A DNA stretch of 36,986 bases, taken from a virus. Location of the stretch: IMG/VR virus record IMGVR_UViG_3300024946_000003, positions 1-36,986 of that record, one strand, 5' to 3'. A program made the position numbers and the translations under genes. The notes under the pieces are model-generated. The model was not told where the DNA came from, did not search any database, and saw only the letters and a list, made by a program, of their open reading frames with translations. Position 1 is the stretch's first letter, and each line of letters starts with the position of its first letter. Of this stretch, positions 1-7,210 are shown piece by piece.

Positions 1-1
1 A

Positions 2-1702
2 AGCGCGGCAAACATTGCAGTAAACAAGCCGGTGTTAATGCTGGCTGGTGCCAATGGCGCTGGCAAGTCAAGTATTGCCGAGGCAATTAAACACGCTCTA
101 ATTGCCGAGTGCGACCGCGTTGCTCTGAAAAAAGAATTTAACAAGCTGTTGCACAACGGTGCCGACGCTGGCCACGCAATCATTGGCACAAGCCTTGGCG
201 ATTATGCCGTGCTGTTACCTGAGGGCAAACAAACTGGCGCCGAGGGTTTGCCGTTTGGCCTTGAGTATTGCCTAAGCCCCGCCCGCTTTGCGGCATTGAC
301 GGCGGCAGACAAGCGCGCCTTTCTGTTTAAGCTCATGGGTGTAAAAGTAACGACGCAAGCCATTATTGCTAAGCTAGCCAGCCGCGGCATAGCGTCCACT
401 GATATTGACGCGATCAGCCCGCACTTAGCCAGCGGATTTGAGGCCGCACACAAAGAGGCACAAAGCAAAGCCCGCGACGCAAAAGCCGCATGGCGTGCCA
501 TTACAGGCGAAACTTACGGCGCTGTTAAGGCGGCAACATGGGAGGCGCCAGCGGCTATGCCTGACGGAGCGCTGATTGCTGAAATCAAGGCGGCACTTGA
601 GGCGGCCGACGGCGAGATTGCGGAGATTAACGGACGCTTGGGCGCTCTCAATGAGCAATTGAAAACGCACGCCAGCACCAATGCATATTTGCATAGACGT
701 AACGAAAAGTTGGAAAGCTTGCGCGAGCACTCCGGCAAGTTTGCGCGCATACAAGACAAGCTCAACCGCGACACAAAGGAGCTTGCCGAATGGGAGGTTA
801 AGGTTGCAAAAATAGAAATCTCGCGCCATAGCCAAGACGCATGCGGGTGCCCTGCTTGCGGCGTTATGTTGGTTTGGGAAAATCACGAGTTAGTTGAGGC
901 TAAAGGCATGGCAACTGGCACCGAGGACGATATTGGAAAGTTGCCGGAATATACCAAGGCCCGCGACCTGTTACGCAGTGCCGTAGCCAATGGCCAACGC
1001 GACCTTTCCGCCGCTGAAAATGCCGCACGCAACTTGGCCGAGCTTGAAGCTGAGGAGGCGCCAGCGGTTGAAAGTGCCAACGCGATCACCATAAAAATTA
1101 GCGAGGCAAAAACAGAATTGGCCACGGCAAAAGCTAAGCGCCAAGAGGTTGCCGACGAGTTGGCCAGCTATGAGCAAATACAACGTGCGGCCAATGAGGC
1201 AAGCGCCAAAACTGCAAACGCTAAGGCGCACCATGACGACGTTGTGGCTTGGGATTTTATGGCTGAGCAATTGGCGCCCGGCGGCATCCCTGCTGAGTTA
1301 TTAAGTGAGGCATTGGCACCTTTTAACACCGTGGTTGAGGATTACTACCAAATAGCACAATGGCCGCGAGTTTCAATTGACGAAAACATGGAGCTTTGGG
1401 TTGGTGGACGCCCTTACGCGCTACGCAGTGAGAGCGAAAGGTGGCGCGCCGATACGTTGCTTGCTCTGGCCATTGCTCGCATTAGCGGCGCCAAGGTTGT
1501 TGTGCTTGATCGCTTTGATGTGCTGGACTTGCAAGGCCGTGCTGACGCGCTTTATTTGCTGGACGAACTGGCAGAAAGCGGCGACGTTGAAACCGTTGTG
1601 CTAGCTGGCACGCTTAAAGCATTGCCGGCGCAATTACCGGCCAACGTGCAAGCGGCTTGGGTTGAGGCTGGCGTTGTTAAAACATTAGCGGAGGCGGCAT
1701 AA
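2..1702 (+). CDS. Rad50/SbcC/RecF-like AAA ATPase, 5' end outside window
   Basis: The frame is already open at the left edge, so the N-terminus lies outside; about 566 residues are visible. A Walker A motif GANGAGKSS (nt 47-73) opens the visible part. A long, charged, alanine-rich, coiled-coil-like middle follows, and near its centre a CGCPACG motif (nt 842-862) resembles the zinc hook of Rad50/SbcC. A Walker B-like VVVLDRFDVLD (nt 1496-1528) closes the ATPase. In phages such SMC-like ATPases usually serve DNA recombination or end processing; that role is inferred here from motifs and from the integrase and ssb downstream. A GTG at 32 could start a shorter product, but it would sit almost on the Walker A motif, so it is not a credible start. 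The next gene begins right after the stop, so the two are probably co-transcribed. Confidence 0.85.
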   Translation, partial: SAANIAVNKPVLMLAGANGAGKSSIAEAIKHALIAECDRVALKKEFNKLLHNGADAGHAIIGTSLGDYAVLLPEGKQTGAEGLPFGLEYCLSPARFAALTAADKRAFLFKLMGVKVTTQAIIAKLASRGIASTDIDAISPHLASGFEAAHKEAQSKARDAKAAWRAITGETYGAVKAATWEAPAAMPDGALIAEIKAALEAADGEIAEINGRLGALNEQLKTHASTNAYLHRRNEKLESLREHSGKFARIQDKLNRDTKELAEWEVKVAKIEISRHSQDACGCPACGVMLVWENHELVEAKGMATGTEDDIGKLPEYTKARDLLRSAVANGQRDLSAAENAARNLAELEAEEAPAVESANAITIKISEAKTELATAKAKRQEVADELASYEQIQRAANEASAKTANAKAHHDDVVAWDFMAEQLAPGGIPAELLSEALAPFNTVVEDYYQIAQWPRVSIDENMELWVGGRPYALRSESERWRADTLLALAIARISGAKVVVLDRFDVLDLQGRADALYLLDELAESGDVETVVLAGTLKALPAQLPANVQAAWVEAGVVKTLAEAA

Positions 1703-1867
1703 ATGGCGGTGGTTGAGAAATCATGCAAGACATGCCGCCACGTAACGGTTGAGCGTGCCCCAACAAACGCACACCGCTACATTGTTATTTGCACACTAAA
1801 GAAACGTGCGGCCGTTGAGGTTTGCAAAAAGTATAAACAAGTTAAGAGCACGGAGGCAAAGAAATGA
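1703..1867 (+). CDS. 54-residue four-cysteine protein
   Basis: Small frame that starts at the first ATG after the ATPase stop and ends with an ATGA overlap into the next gene. It carries CKTC near residues 8-11 and single cysteines near residues 30 and 41, so a small zinc-binding fold is possible. The C-terminal third is lysine-rich. I recognise no family. Tight packing between two genes that also carry metal-binding motifs, and the ATGA junction, support it being real. Function unknown; a nucleic-acid-binding accessory to the recombination genes is only a guess. Confidence 0.6.
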   Translation: MAVVEKSCKTCRHVTVERAPTNAHRYIVICTLKKRAAVEVCKKYKQVKSTEAKK

Positions 1868-2040
1868 CAACAAAAGCCCCAGCGCAAAAGCTTTGCCAAA
1901 GTTGCCAGCGTCGCCCGTCAATCAAAAGTATTACTGACAACATGGGCAGAAAGCGCCGCTATTGTGAAGCCTGCCACTCAAGCCGTATGGCCTCAATTAA
2001 GAAAATTAAACAAGGAGCAAAAAATGCGATTAACGCTTAA
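1864..2040 (+). CDS. 58-residue CxxC...CxxC zinc-finger-like protein
   Basis: Starts in an ATGA overlap with the preceding gene and ends inside the first codons of the following one. Two CxxC pairs (CQSC near residue 11, CEAC near residue 34) separated by about 20 residues form a plausible zinc ribbon, followed by a lysine-rich tail. This looks like the small zinc-ribbon proteins often packed in phage early operons. Its frame continues unbroken past the Shine-Dalgarno (AAGGAG) used by the next gene. No specific family is recognised; nucleic-acid binding is an inference from the motif. Confidence 0.6.
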   Translation: MTTKAPAQKLCQSCQRRPSIKSITDNMGRKRRYCEACHSSRMASIKKIKQGAKNAINA

Positions 2041-2278
2041 CGAATTACAAGCTATTACCGGCAGAACAGTGCCAGCCGCCCAAGCCCGTTGGTTTGAGCG
2101 TCATTATGGCCAAAAAATCCCCCATGACACCAAAGGCGTGATTATTACCGCCCAAGCATGGGAGGCATTGGTTGCACGCAAATGCGGCACCGTTGCCAAG
2201 GGCGAGGCCCAAAACCATATTGGCGGCGACATTGACGGGCGGCCAACGGTAAGGTTGACAAAAGGAGCCGAGCAATGA
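2024..2278 (+). CDS. DUF4224-like small phage protein
   Basis: 84 residues. I chose the ATG at 2024 because AAGGAG lies 7-8 nt upstream; an in-frame ATG at 1964 would add 20 residues that overlap the previous gene. The N-terminal pattern LTLNELQAITGR followed by AAQARW fits DUF4224, a short family commonly found just before phage tyrosine integrases, which is where this gene sits. The biochemical function of DUF4224 is not known to me. It ends in an ATGA overlap with the next gene, so the string from 1703 to 3640 is translationally coupled. Confidence 0.7.
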   Translation: MRLTLNELQAITGRTVPAAQARWFERHYGQKIPHDTKGVIITAQAWEALVARKCGTVAKGEAQNHIGGDIDGRPTVRLTKGAEQ

Positions 2279-2529
2279 GCACTTGCAAACTAGGCGACCC
2301 ACATTGTTTGGTAAACGGTGGGGCTGGGCGTTGCGAAAAGGGTTGCTTTGATAATGACGAAGTTAAGAATATTATAAATTATGATAACTCCGATTTACGC
2401 GACCTTTTTGCAAGCAAAGCAATGCAGGCCGAATTAACTTACTCAGGACTTGAGGGCAACAACGTAAAACATATTGCCTCCATGTCATACGAAATGGCCG
2501 ACGCAATGATGAAAGCTAGGAATGCGTAA
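2275..2529 (+). CDS. conserved small phage protein with N-terminal cysteines
   Basis: 84 residues, starting in an ATGA overlap and ending 8 nt inside the integrase gene. The N-terminus has four cysteines (residues 4, 10, 20, 24), possibly a metal site. The C-terminal part, with LRDLFASKAMQAEL and later MADAMMKAR, matches a pattern I associate with uncharacterised phage proteins of the 'DYFAAKAMQ...ADAMLKAR' type. The role is unknown. The position immediately before int suggests early expression together with it. Confidence 0.65.
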   Translation: MSTCKLGDPHCLVNGGAGRCEKGCFDNDEVKNIINYDNSDLRDLFASKAMQAELTYSGLEGNNVKHIASMSYEMADAMMKARNA

Positions 2530-3640
2530 ACGCCACGACAATAAAAACCTCTCGCACTCGCGCATATATGTGCGCGGGAAACGCTTTTACTTTTTCAGCG
2601 CCGACGCGATACAAAACCCCACAACCGGCAAGTGCCAAAAATGGCACTCACTTTGCCCGGTTGCTGAGGGTGAGTTGCGCGCGCGGGAGCTAGTCAACGA
2701 GATAACCAAGCTCAACACACAAGGCTCAGGCCGTGGCGACTTTGTAACCTATATTGAAACCTACCGGCTTGGCGTGATCAAAAAGCGCGAGAAGGATAAA
2801 CCGACCGACGCCGCCCGGCTCAAAATGTTTGCCGAGGCAAGCAAAGAGATAACCCGCAAGTGCAAAATACTGGCTGAGGCTTTCGGGGATTTTGACGTTG
2901 TGCAAATCATGCCTGTGGACGTGGCAAAATTCCTTGACCAATGGGAGGGCCAGCGCTCGGCTCAGGTTTACCGCTCCCGCCTTTCTGACTTTTTCGCGTG
3001 GGCCTGCCGCAAAGGTTTGCGAAATGATAACCCATGCAGGGAGGTGAAAGTTGACAAGCCGGCCAGCCGGAGCCGTTACATTGAGCATGCGGAGTTTCAC
3101 GCCATACGCAATGCCCTACTGATCGGCAAGGACGGCAAGCGCACGCCCAGCGGCGAAATGATGCAATGTTATGTTGACCTTTGTTACTTGCTTTATCAGC
3201 GCACAACCGAGGTGCGGTTGCTTAAATGGTCAGATATTGGCGACGGCTTTATTAAATTTAAACCAACCAAAACGGAAAAATCCAGCGGCGCCAATGTCAA
3301 CGTGCCAATAAGCCCGGCCGTGCAATCTGTTTTGGAGCGTGCCAAGGCAATTGGCCGCATTAAAAGCATGTATGTTATACACTCATTAGACGGAAAGCCA
3401 TACGCCACCCGCGGCGTGGGCACGGCATGGGTGCGCGCGTGCGAGCGTGCCGGGATAGTAAACGCAACGCTCAAGGATTTGCGCGCCAAGGCGCTAACGG
3501 ACGCCAAAAAGGCAGGTTACACAATGGAGCAATTAAGCGTTGCGGCCGCGCATACTGACGCGGGCATGACTGAAACTTATATCAAGCGACGGGAGGTTGC
3601 AAGCAGTGAGGTCTTAATGGCGTTGCCGCCTGAGAAATAA
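2522..3640 (+). CDS. int: tyrosine-family site-specific integrase
   Basis: 372 residues, a normal size for phage integrases. The N-terminal part should bind arm-type sites, a SAM-like core-binding region spans roughly residues 75-180, and the catalytic domain follows. Visible catalytic residues are Arg232 (TTEVRLLKW), a lysine in the beta-hairpin region near 250-253, Arg321 (KDLRAKAL), His344 (AAAHTD) and the nucleophile Tyr353 (TETYIKR). The usual His of the HxxR box is replaced by Lys318, a tolerated variation. The attachment core lies about 1 kb downstream, beyond two genes. The product should recombine attP with a host tRNA-Pro(GGG) gene. Confidence 0.93.
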   Translation: MRKRHDNKNLSHSRIYVRGKRFYFFSADAIQNPTTGKCQKWHSLCPVAEGELRARELVNEITKLNTQGSGRGDFVTYIETYRLGVIKKREKDKPTDAARLKMFAEASKEITRKCKILAEAFGDFDVVQIMPVDVAKFLDQWEGQRSAQVYRSRLSDFFAWACRKGLRNDNPCREVKVDKPASRSRYIEHAEFHAIRNALLIGKDGKRTPSGEMMQCYVDLCYLLYQRTTEVRLLKWSDIGDGFIKFKPTKTEKSSGANVNVPISPAVQSVLERAKAIGRIKSMYVIHSLDGKPYATRGVGTAWVRACERAGIVNATLKDLRAKALTDAKKAGYTMEQLSVAAAHTDAGMTETYIKRREVASSEVLMALPPEK

Positions 3641-3664
3641 TTTAAAAATAATTGCAAATACCGC

Positions 3665-3694
3665 TTGCTTTACTATTCCGCGTTCGGTATAGTA
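3665..3694 (+). promoter_or_regulatory. sigma70-type promoter with internal dyad operator
   Basis: TTGCTT (3665-3670), 17-bp spacer, TATAGT (3688-3693). The spacer plus -10 forms an imperfect palindrome: TACTATTCCG, CGTT, CGGTATAGTA (one mismatch). The same ATWCCG-N4-CGGTAT core recurs in the promoter at 4874-4902, so a common regulator probably binds both. It drives the 3726-4594 gene pair. Confidence 0.65.
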
Positions 3695-3725
3695 ACAACA
3701 TCAACAACGCAACGGGAGTGGCAAA

Positions 3726-4325
3726 ATGGCAAGAACAACCGAGTTTTACATTGAGCGAGCAACAAAAGCCTTTGAGGCTGGCTTTACAAGCAAGGCCGCA
3801 CAAAAAGAGGCTTTGAGCGACGTTAGCCGCGCTTACGAAATCTTAAAACATGAAATTCAAGGCATGTGCTTGGAAATTGCCCACGCCGACCGCACCGAGG
3901 CACAAAACGAACTTTATTGGGGCTTGCCTGATTTGCACAACTGGAAAGCCAAGCATGCTGAGCTTTCAACTCGCGTTTTTCCACAATCAGCCGATCAAGT
4001 AAGCCAAATTGAGGATTTGGTTAACCTGAGAGCGGCAATTAAAGGCGCTGAGGTTGTTAAGGTTGAGCGCAAAGAAAATGAGCGCACCGCGGCAATTACT
4101 AAATCAATCCGCGAAATCATGGAGCAACGCAACGCGCAATATGCCCGCGGCTTAAAAATTTATGACATGTTTAACGGCTTGCCTGTTAGCGTTAACGTGC
4201 ACCTTGTAGTTAACCAGCACGGCACCGAGTTTTTGAGAGCGTTTTACTTTATGGGCGGGGTAATGACGCCGCTAAATGTGATACTGGCGGTTATGGACGC
4301 CAAAGCAGAAAAAGCAGACAAATAA
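3726..4325 (+). CDS. unknown protein between int and attP
   Basis: 199 residues with a good start (GGGAG upstream) and its own promoter at 3665. The sequence is mostly helical and charged, with no transmembrane segment or signal peptide. A hydrophobic stretch near residues 150-185 (VNVHLVV, AFYFMGGVM) may be a folded core. I do not recognise a family. The position matters: after integration this gene and the next lie at the extreme prophage end beside the attachment site, a place that often carries lysogeny-expressed cargo such as exclusion or defence genes. That is an inference from location only. Confidence 0.6.
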   Translation: MARTTEFYIERATKAFEAGFTSKAAQKEALSDVSRAYEILKHEIQGMCLEIAHADRTEAQNELYWGLPDLHNWKAKHAELSTRVFPQSADQVSQIEDLVNLRAAIKGAEVVKVERKENERTAAITKSIREIMEQRNAQYARGLKIYDMFNGLPVSVNVHLVVNQHGTEFLRAFYFMGGVMTPLNVILAVMDAKAEKADK

Positions 4326-4333
4326 CCAACCAC

Positions 4334-4349
4334 CGGGGCGAAAGCCCCG
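4334..4349 (+). other. GNRA-capped intercistronic hairpin
   Basis: CGGGGC GAAA GCCCCG, a 6-bp GC stem closed by a GAAA tetraloop, lies between the 3726 gene and the Shine-Dalgarno of the next gene. No T-run follows, so it is not a convincing terminator. It may shield the upstream mRNA or tune expression of the downstream gene. Confidence 0.55.
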
Positions 4350-4363
4350 CTTAGGAGCAGAAA

Positions 4364-4594
4364 ATGAAACTAAAAGTTTATGGCGGTAACCACCACGGAA
4401 TTTTCAGGAGGATAGTTGCCGCACCAACAAAAAAGGTGGCGGCAGAGCTGTTGGGAGTTACTCTTTATTATTTTAATCAATTCTTTTGTGAAACTGGAAA
4501 TAAAAAAGAGATTGATATTTGTATGTCAGAACCATTAACTTTATTTGAACAACCGTTGAACAAAAGTGGCGCTGAATTTAAAAAGGTTGAATGA
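4364..4594 (+). CDS. unknown 76-residue phage protein
   Basis: Start set by TAGGAG 7 nt upstream. The protein begins with a KVYGGNHHG motif and contains KKVAAELLGVTLYYFNQFFCETGN, a pattern I associate with small uncharacterised proteins of Gram-negative phages. The 'AAELLGVT...F' stretch is reminiscent of a helix-turn-helix, but I would not call it one. It shares the promoter at 3665 with the 3726 gene. It is the last gene before the attachment site and would sit at a prophage terminus. Confidence 0.6.
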   Translation: MKLKVYGGNHHGIFRRIVAAPTKKVAAELLGVTLYYFNQFFCETGNKKEIDICMSEPLTLFEQPLNKSGAEFKKVE

Positions 4595-4599
4595 CAAAC

Positions 4600-4624
4600 A
4601 GTATTAGAAAAACATGCTAATACT
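4600..4624 (+). repeat. attP arm repeats, P side
   Basis: AGTATTAG (4600-4607) faces CTAATACT (4617-4624), a perfect 8-bp inverted pair. In addition AAAAACATGCTAATACT (4608-4624) is the exact reverse complement of 4834-4850 on the other side of the attachment core. Such repeats flanking a core are typical arm-type integrase sites; this assignment is inferred. Confidence 0.55.
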
Positions 4625-4671
4625 ATTATTAGAATGTTATACGGTGAAATTTGCTAGACCCGCATGTTTAT

Positions 4672-4721
4672 TGGTCGGGGCGGCAAGATTTGAACTTGCG
4701 ACCACTTGCACCCCATGCAAG
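4672..4721 (-). other. attP: phage attachment site core (attP): 3' part of tRNA-Pro(GGG)
   Basis: On the minus strand these 50 bp read as the 3' half of a tRNA. They hold an anticodon stem CTTGC/GCAAG around loop ATGGGGT (anticodon GGG, proline), a 5-nt variable region, a T stem GCAAG/CTTGC with loop TTCAAAT, acceptor strand CGCCCCG, discriminator A and CCA. The bases upstream cannot pair with the acceptor strand, so no functional tRNA is encoded. Phage DNA that restores the 3' end of a host tRNA is the standard form of an attP core. The stretch from 4595 to 4946 carries no protein gene. Confidence 0.88.
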
Positions 4722-4787
4722 CCCCCGAACTATACCAAGTTACCGATTATAAAGCAAAATTTAGTTAGGGCGTATAATACAAAACGC

Positions 4788-4803
4788 TATGCATTTATGC
4801 ATA
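4788..4803. promoter_or_regulatory. 16-bp operator-like palindrome beside attP
   Basis: TATGCATTTATGCATA, an exact copy of the element at 36599-36614 in the immunity region. It lies between the attachment core and the right arm repeat, with no clear promoter adjacent. Confidence 0.6.
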
Positions 4804-4833
4804 TTGCTATACCAAGCCTTTGATGTTTAGTTG

Positions 4834-4850
4834 AGTATTAGCATGTTTTT
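4834..4850 (+). repeat. attP arm repeat, P' side
   Basis: AGTATTAGCATGTTTTT, the exact 17-bp reverse complement of 4608-4624. It contains the AGTATTAG unit also seen at 4600-4607. Interpreted as an arm-type integrase site. Confidence 0.55.
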
Positions 4851-4860
4851 TCGCATTATT

Positions 4861-4902
4861 TATGCATAAATGCTTGATATGTCATACCGTTGTCGGTATA
4901 GT
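4861..4902 (+). promoter_or_regulatory. promoter of the DUF4942-ssb operon with two operator types
   Basis: TTGATA (4874-4879), 17-bp spacer, TATAGT (4897-4902). A variant of the 16-bp element (TATGCATAAATGCTTG, 4861-4876) overlaps the start of the -35 and is centred about 40 bp before the predicted start. A second dyad ATACCG-TTGT-CGGTAT (4884-4899) fills the spacer and enters the -10, as at 3665. Confidence 0.7.
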
Positions 4903-4946
4903 ATTAATTGTTCAGTAACGGATTAAAAAAGCTTAGGAGCTAAAAA

Positions 4947-5765
4947 TTGAGCCAATTAGTAAAGAGTGTAAGTGTTGATGATTTGCTAAATAAGCGCGAG
5001 GCGATCATTGCGCGCTTAGTGCAAATGCAAGGACTTTGGGATGAAGTTAACCAGCTAAGCCAGCAATATTTTAACGAAAACAAAGTTTATGGCTGTGCTG
5101 ATTATTTTATAAACGGGCTTAATGGACGCGGCGGGTCGTTTAAGTTGTGGGATAAAAAAGGCGAAATAAACATTGGTCTTGATAGCGCAACCCAGCGCGT
5201 TGACAAAGCCGGTTGGAAACATTTATTACACGAAAGCGGAATGCGTACCTTAATGAATAATTCCATGCGTAACCAATGGGACGGGTTGCTATATAACGAC
5301 AATGAAAAGGTGCCGGTTTTATCACGCGGAACGATTGAGGCCACGTTTGGCCAATTGCATGCTGATAGCAAAAACATATTTGAGCAAGGCGTTATTGATG
5401 TGTTTAAGGGCCTTAGTTGGGAATATAAAACCAACATGCCGCAAAAGTTTGGCAAGCGCATTGTGCTTGGCTGGGTTCGCTCATATAGCGGCAATCACTC
5501 GGCATGCGACAAGATAGACGATTTATGCAGGGTGTTTTCAATACTGGACGGCGGAACGGTTGCCGACCATAGAAACGCCGACGGCGGCGAGCTTGCCCGC
5601 TTGGCACGCGCAACCCCAAGCGGCGAGCATGCGTTTAAATATTTTGGCGCCCGCTGGTTTAAAAATAACAACGCGCACATTACTTTTACAAGGCTTGATT
5701 TGGTTGAGCAATTAAACCGGATTATTGCCAAGCACTACCCCAGCGCTTTACCGGCGCCAAAATAA
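4947..5765 (+). CDS. DUF4942 domain protein
   Basis: 272 residues with a TTG start supported by TAGGAG 7 nt upstream. From about residue 100 on, the sequence follows the DUF4942 pattern: MRNQWD, then IEATFGQLHADSKNIFEQGVI, LSWEYKTN and FGKRIVL, and near the end ARWFKNNNAHITFTRLDL with LNRIIAKHYPSALP. DUF4942 occurs in phages and plasmids, sometimes fused to methyltransferases; its activity is not established as far as I know. No methyltransferase motif is present here. First gene of the operon driven by the promoter at 4874, ending with ssb, so a role in DNA metabolism is plausible but unproven. Confidence 0.8.
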   Translation: MSQLVKSVSVDDLLNKREAIIARLVQMQGLWDEVNQLSQQYFNENKVYGCADYFINGLNGRGGSFKLWDKKGEINIGLDSATQRVDKAGWKHLLHESGMRTLMNNSMRNQWDGLLYNDNEKVPVLSRGTIEATFGQLHADSKNIFEQGVIDVFKGLSWEYKTNMPQKFGKRIVLGWVRSYSGNHSACDKIDDLCRVFSILDGGTVADHRNADGGELARLARATPSGEHAFKYFGARWFKNNNAHITFTRLDLVEQLNRIIAKHYPSALPAPK

Positions 5766-5790
5766 CTAACAATTTAAAAAGGATTTAAGC

Positions 5791-6054
5791 ATGGCCTCAA
5801 TAGTTGAATTTCACAAGGCGGTTTTAAGTAGATTTGGCCGAGAAAAAAAACGCCAGCAAGCGATTGATCAGGCGGTTGCAAATGGCAGAGCAATCATTTA
5901 CACGCTGGGCATGTTGCTGGAAAGCCAGCGCATAAGCCCGGTTACAACAACCATTGTGCGAGATATTGGCGGCCATAAGCAACGCATAGCCTTGCTTGAG
6001 GTTATCCGTGGCGCTGAGGTTGCGTTTAATGAATTGGAGGCGGTAAATGAGTGA
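5791..6054 (+). CDS. unknown 87-residue protein
   Basis: Start supported by AAGGA upstream. Mainly helical with a basic N-terminal third (FGREKKRQQAID); no membrane segment and no recognised family. It overlaps the next gene by 8 nt and sits between the DUF4942 gene and ssb in a tightly packed operon, so early expression is likely. Function unknown. Confidence 0.6.
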   Translation: MASIVEFHKAVLSRFGREKKRQQAIDQAVANGRAIIYTLGMLLESQRISPVTTTIVRDIGGHKQRIALLEVIRGAEVAFNELEAVNE

Positions 6055-6244
6055 ATTTGGCAAGCCTATGTCGGCAACTGAGGCGCAAATATATTTAGAT
6101 CAGTTTGATGAAAGATTTATTCATGAATGTAAAAAATCCGGGTTAAATGCTGAGCAAGCAAGGCTAGAGTTACTTAATAACGAGTATCGGCAAAGCTTGG
6201 TTAAGCATATATCGGAGTTAATGAGCTTAGGGACTGCACCATGA
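6047..6244 (+). CDS. unknown 65-residue protein
   Basis: Starts inside the 3' end of the preceding gene (TAAATGAGTGA junction, GGAGG just upstream) and ends with an ATGA overlap into the next. Helical, acidic, with one cysteine and no recognisable domain. The coupling on both sides is the main evidence that it is expressed. Confidence 0.55.
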   Translation: MSEFGKPMSATEAQIYLDQFDERFIHECKKSGLNAEQARLELLNNEYRQSLVKHISELMSLGTAP

Positions 6245-6426
6245 TTAAAGTCTACGGGTGCCATAGCGAAAAAGCGCCGCACCGTTGCAAGGCGTCGCAC
6301 GTTGAGCACTCAGGCGGCCGCGTGTTTTGGCCTTTTATATTTACCCGCGCTTGCCAATACGACCAGCGCGCAAATGATGATCGTTGCAATGGTTGCAAGC
6401 ATGAGCACGTAGCTGATAAGAAATAG
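6241..6426 (+). CDS. 61-residue Cys/His-rich protein
   Basis: Begins in an ATGA overlap. It contains Cys7, Cys17 and Cys38 and a C-terminal CNGCKHEH cluster, plus several histidines, so zinc binding is possible. No family is recognised. It belongs to the series of small metal-motif proteins scattered through both early regions of this phage. Confidence 0.55.
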   Translation: MIKVYGCHSEKAPHRCKASHVEHSGGRVFWPFIFTRACQYDQRANDDRCNGCKHEHVADKK

Positions 6427-6455
6427 TGATTTTTAAAAAAGAAATGAGGTGTAAA

Positions 6456-6680
6456 ATGGCGGTTACTACCACCAACGGAATAGTTAAACAAATGATTTCA
6501 GCAAAAGAGGCGGCCGCACTGCTTGGCGTATCTGAGCGACGAGTGCGCGCTCTGTGTGAGCAAGAGAGAATTGCGGGCGCTAAGAAAGTGGGCGGCACTT
6601 GGGTATTGCCTAGTGCTCCAAAGGTAAGCATTGCAGGGCGTGAGCGCACCAGCAAAATTGAATTTGTAAAGGATAATTAA
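6456..6680 (+). CDS. excisionase-like / HTH_17 DNA-binding protein
   Basis: 74 residues from the ATG at 6456, which has GAGGTG upstream; a TTG/ATG start at 6426 would be less well placed. Residues 13-55 (ISAKEAAALLGVSERRVRALCEQ, then a short wing leading to GGTWVLP) form the winged-helix pattern of the HTH_17/excisionase (MerR-like) family. The candidate roles are recombination directionality factor (Xis) for the integrase, or the regulator of the ATWCCG-N4-CGGTAT dyads at 3671 and 4884. Neither can be decided from sequence. The next gene, ssb, starts directly after its stop. Confidence 0.78.
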   Translation: MAVTTTNGIVKQMISAKEAAALLGVSERRVRALCEQERIAGAKKVGGTWVLPSAPKVSIAGRERTSKIEFVKDN

Positions 6681-7154
6681 ATGGCTAGTGTAAACAAGGT
6701 TATTTTGGTGGGAAACTTAGGGCGCGATCCTGAGGTTAAATTCATGCCTAACGGCGACGCGGTTTGCAATTTCAGCATTGCAACAACGGATAGCTGGAAA
6801 GATAAAGCAGGGGCAAAGCAAGAGCGCACCGAATGGCATAACATTGTCATGTATCGAAAGCTTGCAGAGATTGCCGGCGAGTACCTAAAAAAAGGCCGTC
6901 CGGTTTATATTGAGGGGCGCTTACAAACCCGCAAGTGGCAGGATAAAGACAATAACGACCGCTATACAACCGAAATTGTAGCAGATAGCATGCAAATGCT
7001 TGGCTCGCGCGACGGTGGCCAAGGCTCAGGCGGTGAGGACGGTTACGACCAAGCGCCACGTCAGCAACCAGCACGCCAAGCGGCACCAGCTAAAGCGCCG
7101 GCAACTACCGGCTCCGGGTTTGATGATTTTGAGGACGATATACCTTTTAGTTAG
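6681..7154 (+). CDS. ssb: single-stranded DNA-binding protein
   Basis: 157 residues. An OB fold fills residues 1-110 with the typical opening [17 protein letters not shown], the TEWHNIV strand and [14 protein letters not shown]. It is followed by a Gln/Pro/Ala-rich linker and the acidic C-terminal tip DFEDDIPF that recruits replication and repair partners. All hallmarks of bacterial and phage SSB are present and the length is normal. Last gene of the plus-strand operon; a strong terminator follows. It should coat single-stranded DNA during phage replication and recombination. Confidence 0.95.
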   Translation: MASVNKVILVGNLGRDPEVKFMPNGDAVCNFSIATTDSWKDKAGAKQERTEWHNIVMYRKLAEIAGEYLKKGRPVYIEGRLQTRKWQDKDNNDRYTTEIVADSMQMLGSRDGGQGSGGEDGYDQAPRQQPARQAAPAKAPATTGSGFDDFEDDIPFS

Positions 7155-7184
7155 GCGGTGAGATAACCGCCTTAACAACTCACT

Positions 7185-7210
7185 AAGCCCGCGTAATGCG
7201 GGCTTTTTTA
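7185..7210 (+). terminator. intrinsic terminator after ssb
   Basis: AAGCCCGC, loop GTAAT, GCGGGCTT, then a T-run. An 8-bp stem with a T-tract reading rightward. It separates the plus-strand early operon from the 3' end of the minus-strand late block, which ends at 7211. Confidence 0.9.

Noticed and set aside
4672-4752. Complete functional tRNA-Pro gene
   Set aside because: The D arm is doubtful and the 5' acceptor strand cannot pair with CGCCCCG, so only the 3' half is present.
4614-4823. 69-codon frame across the attachment region
   Set aside because: It spans the arm repeat, the tRNA-Pro fragment and an operator; no ribosome-binding site and no protein-like composition.
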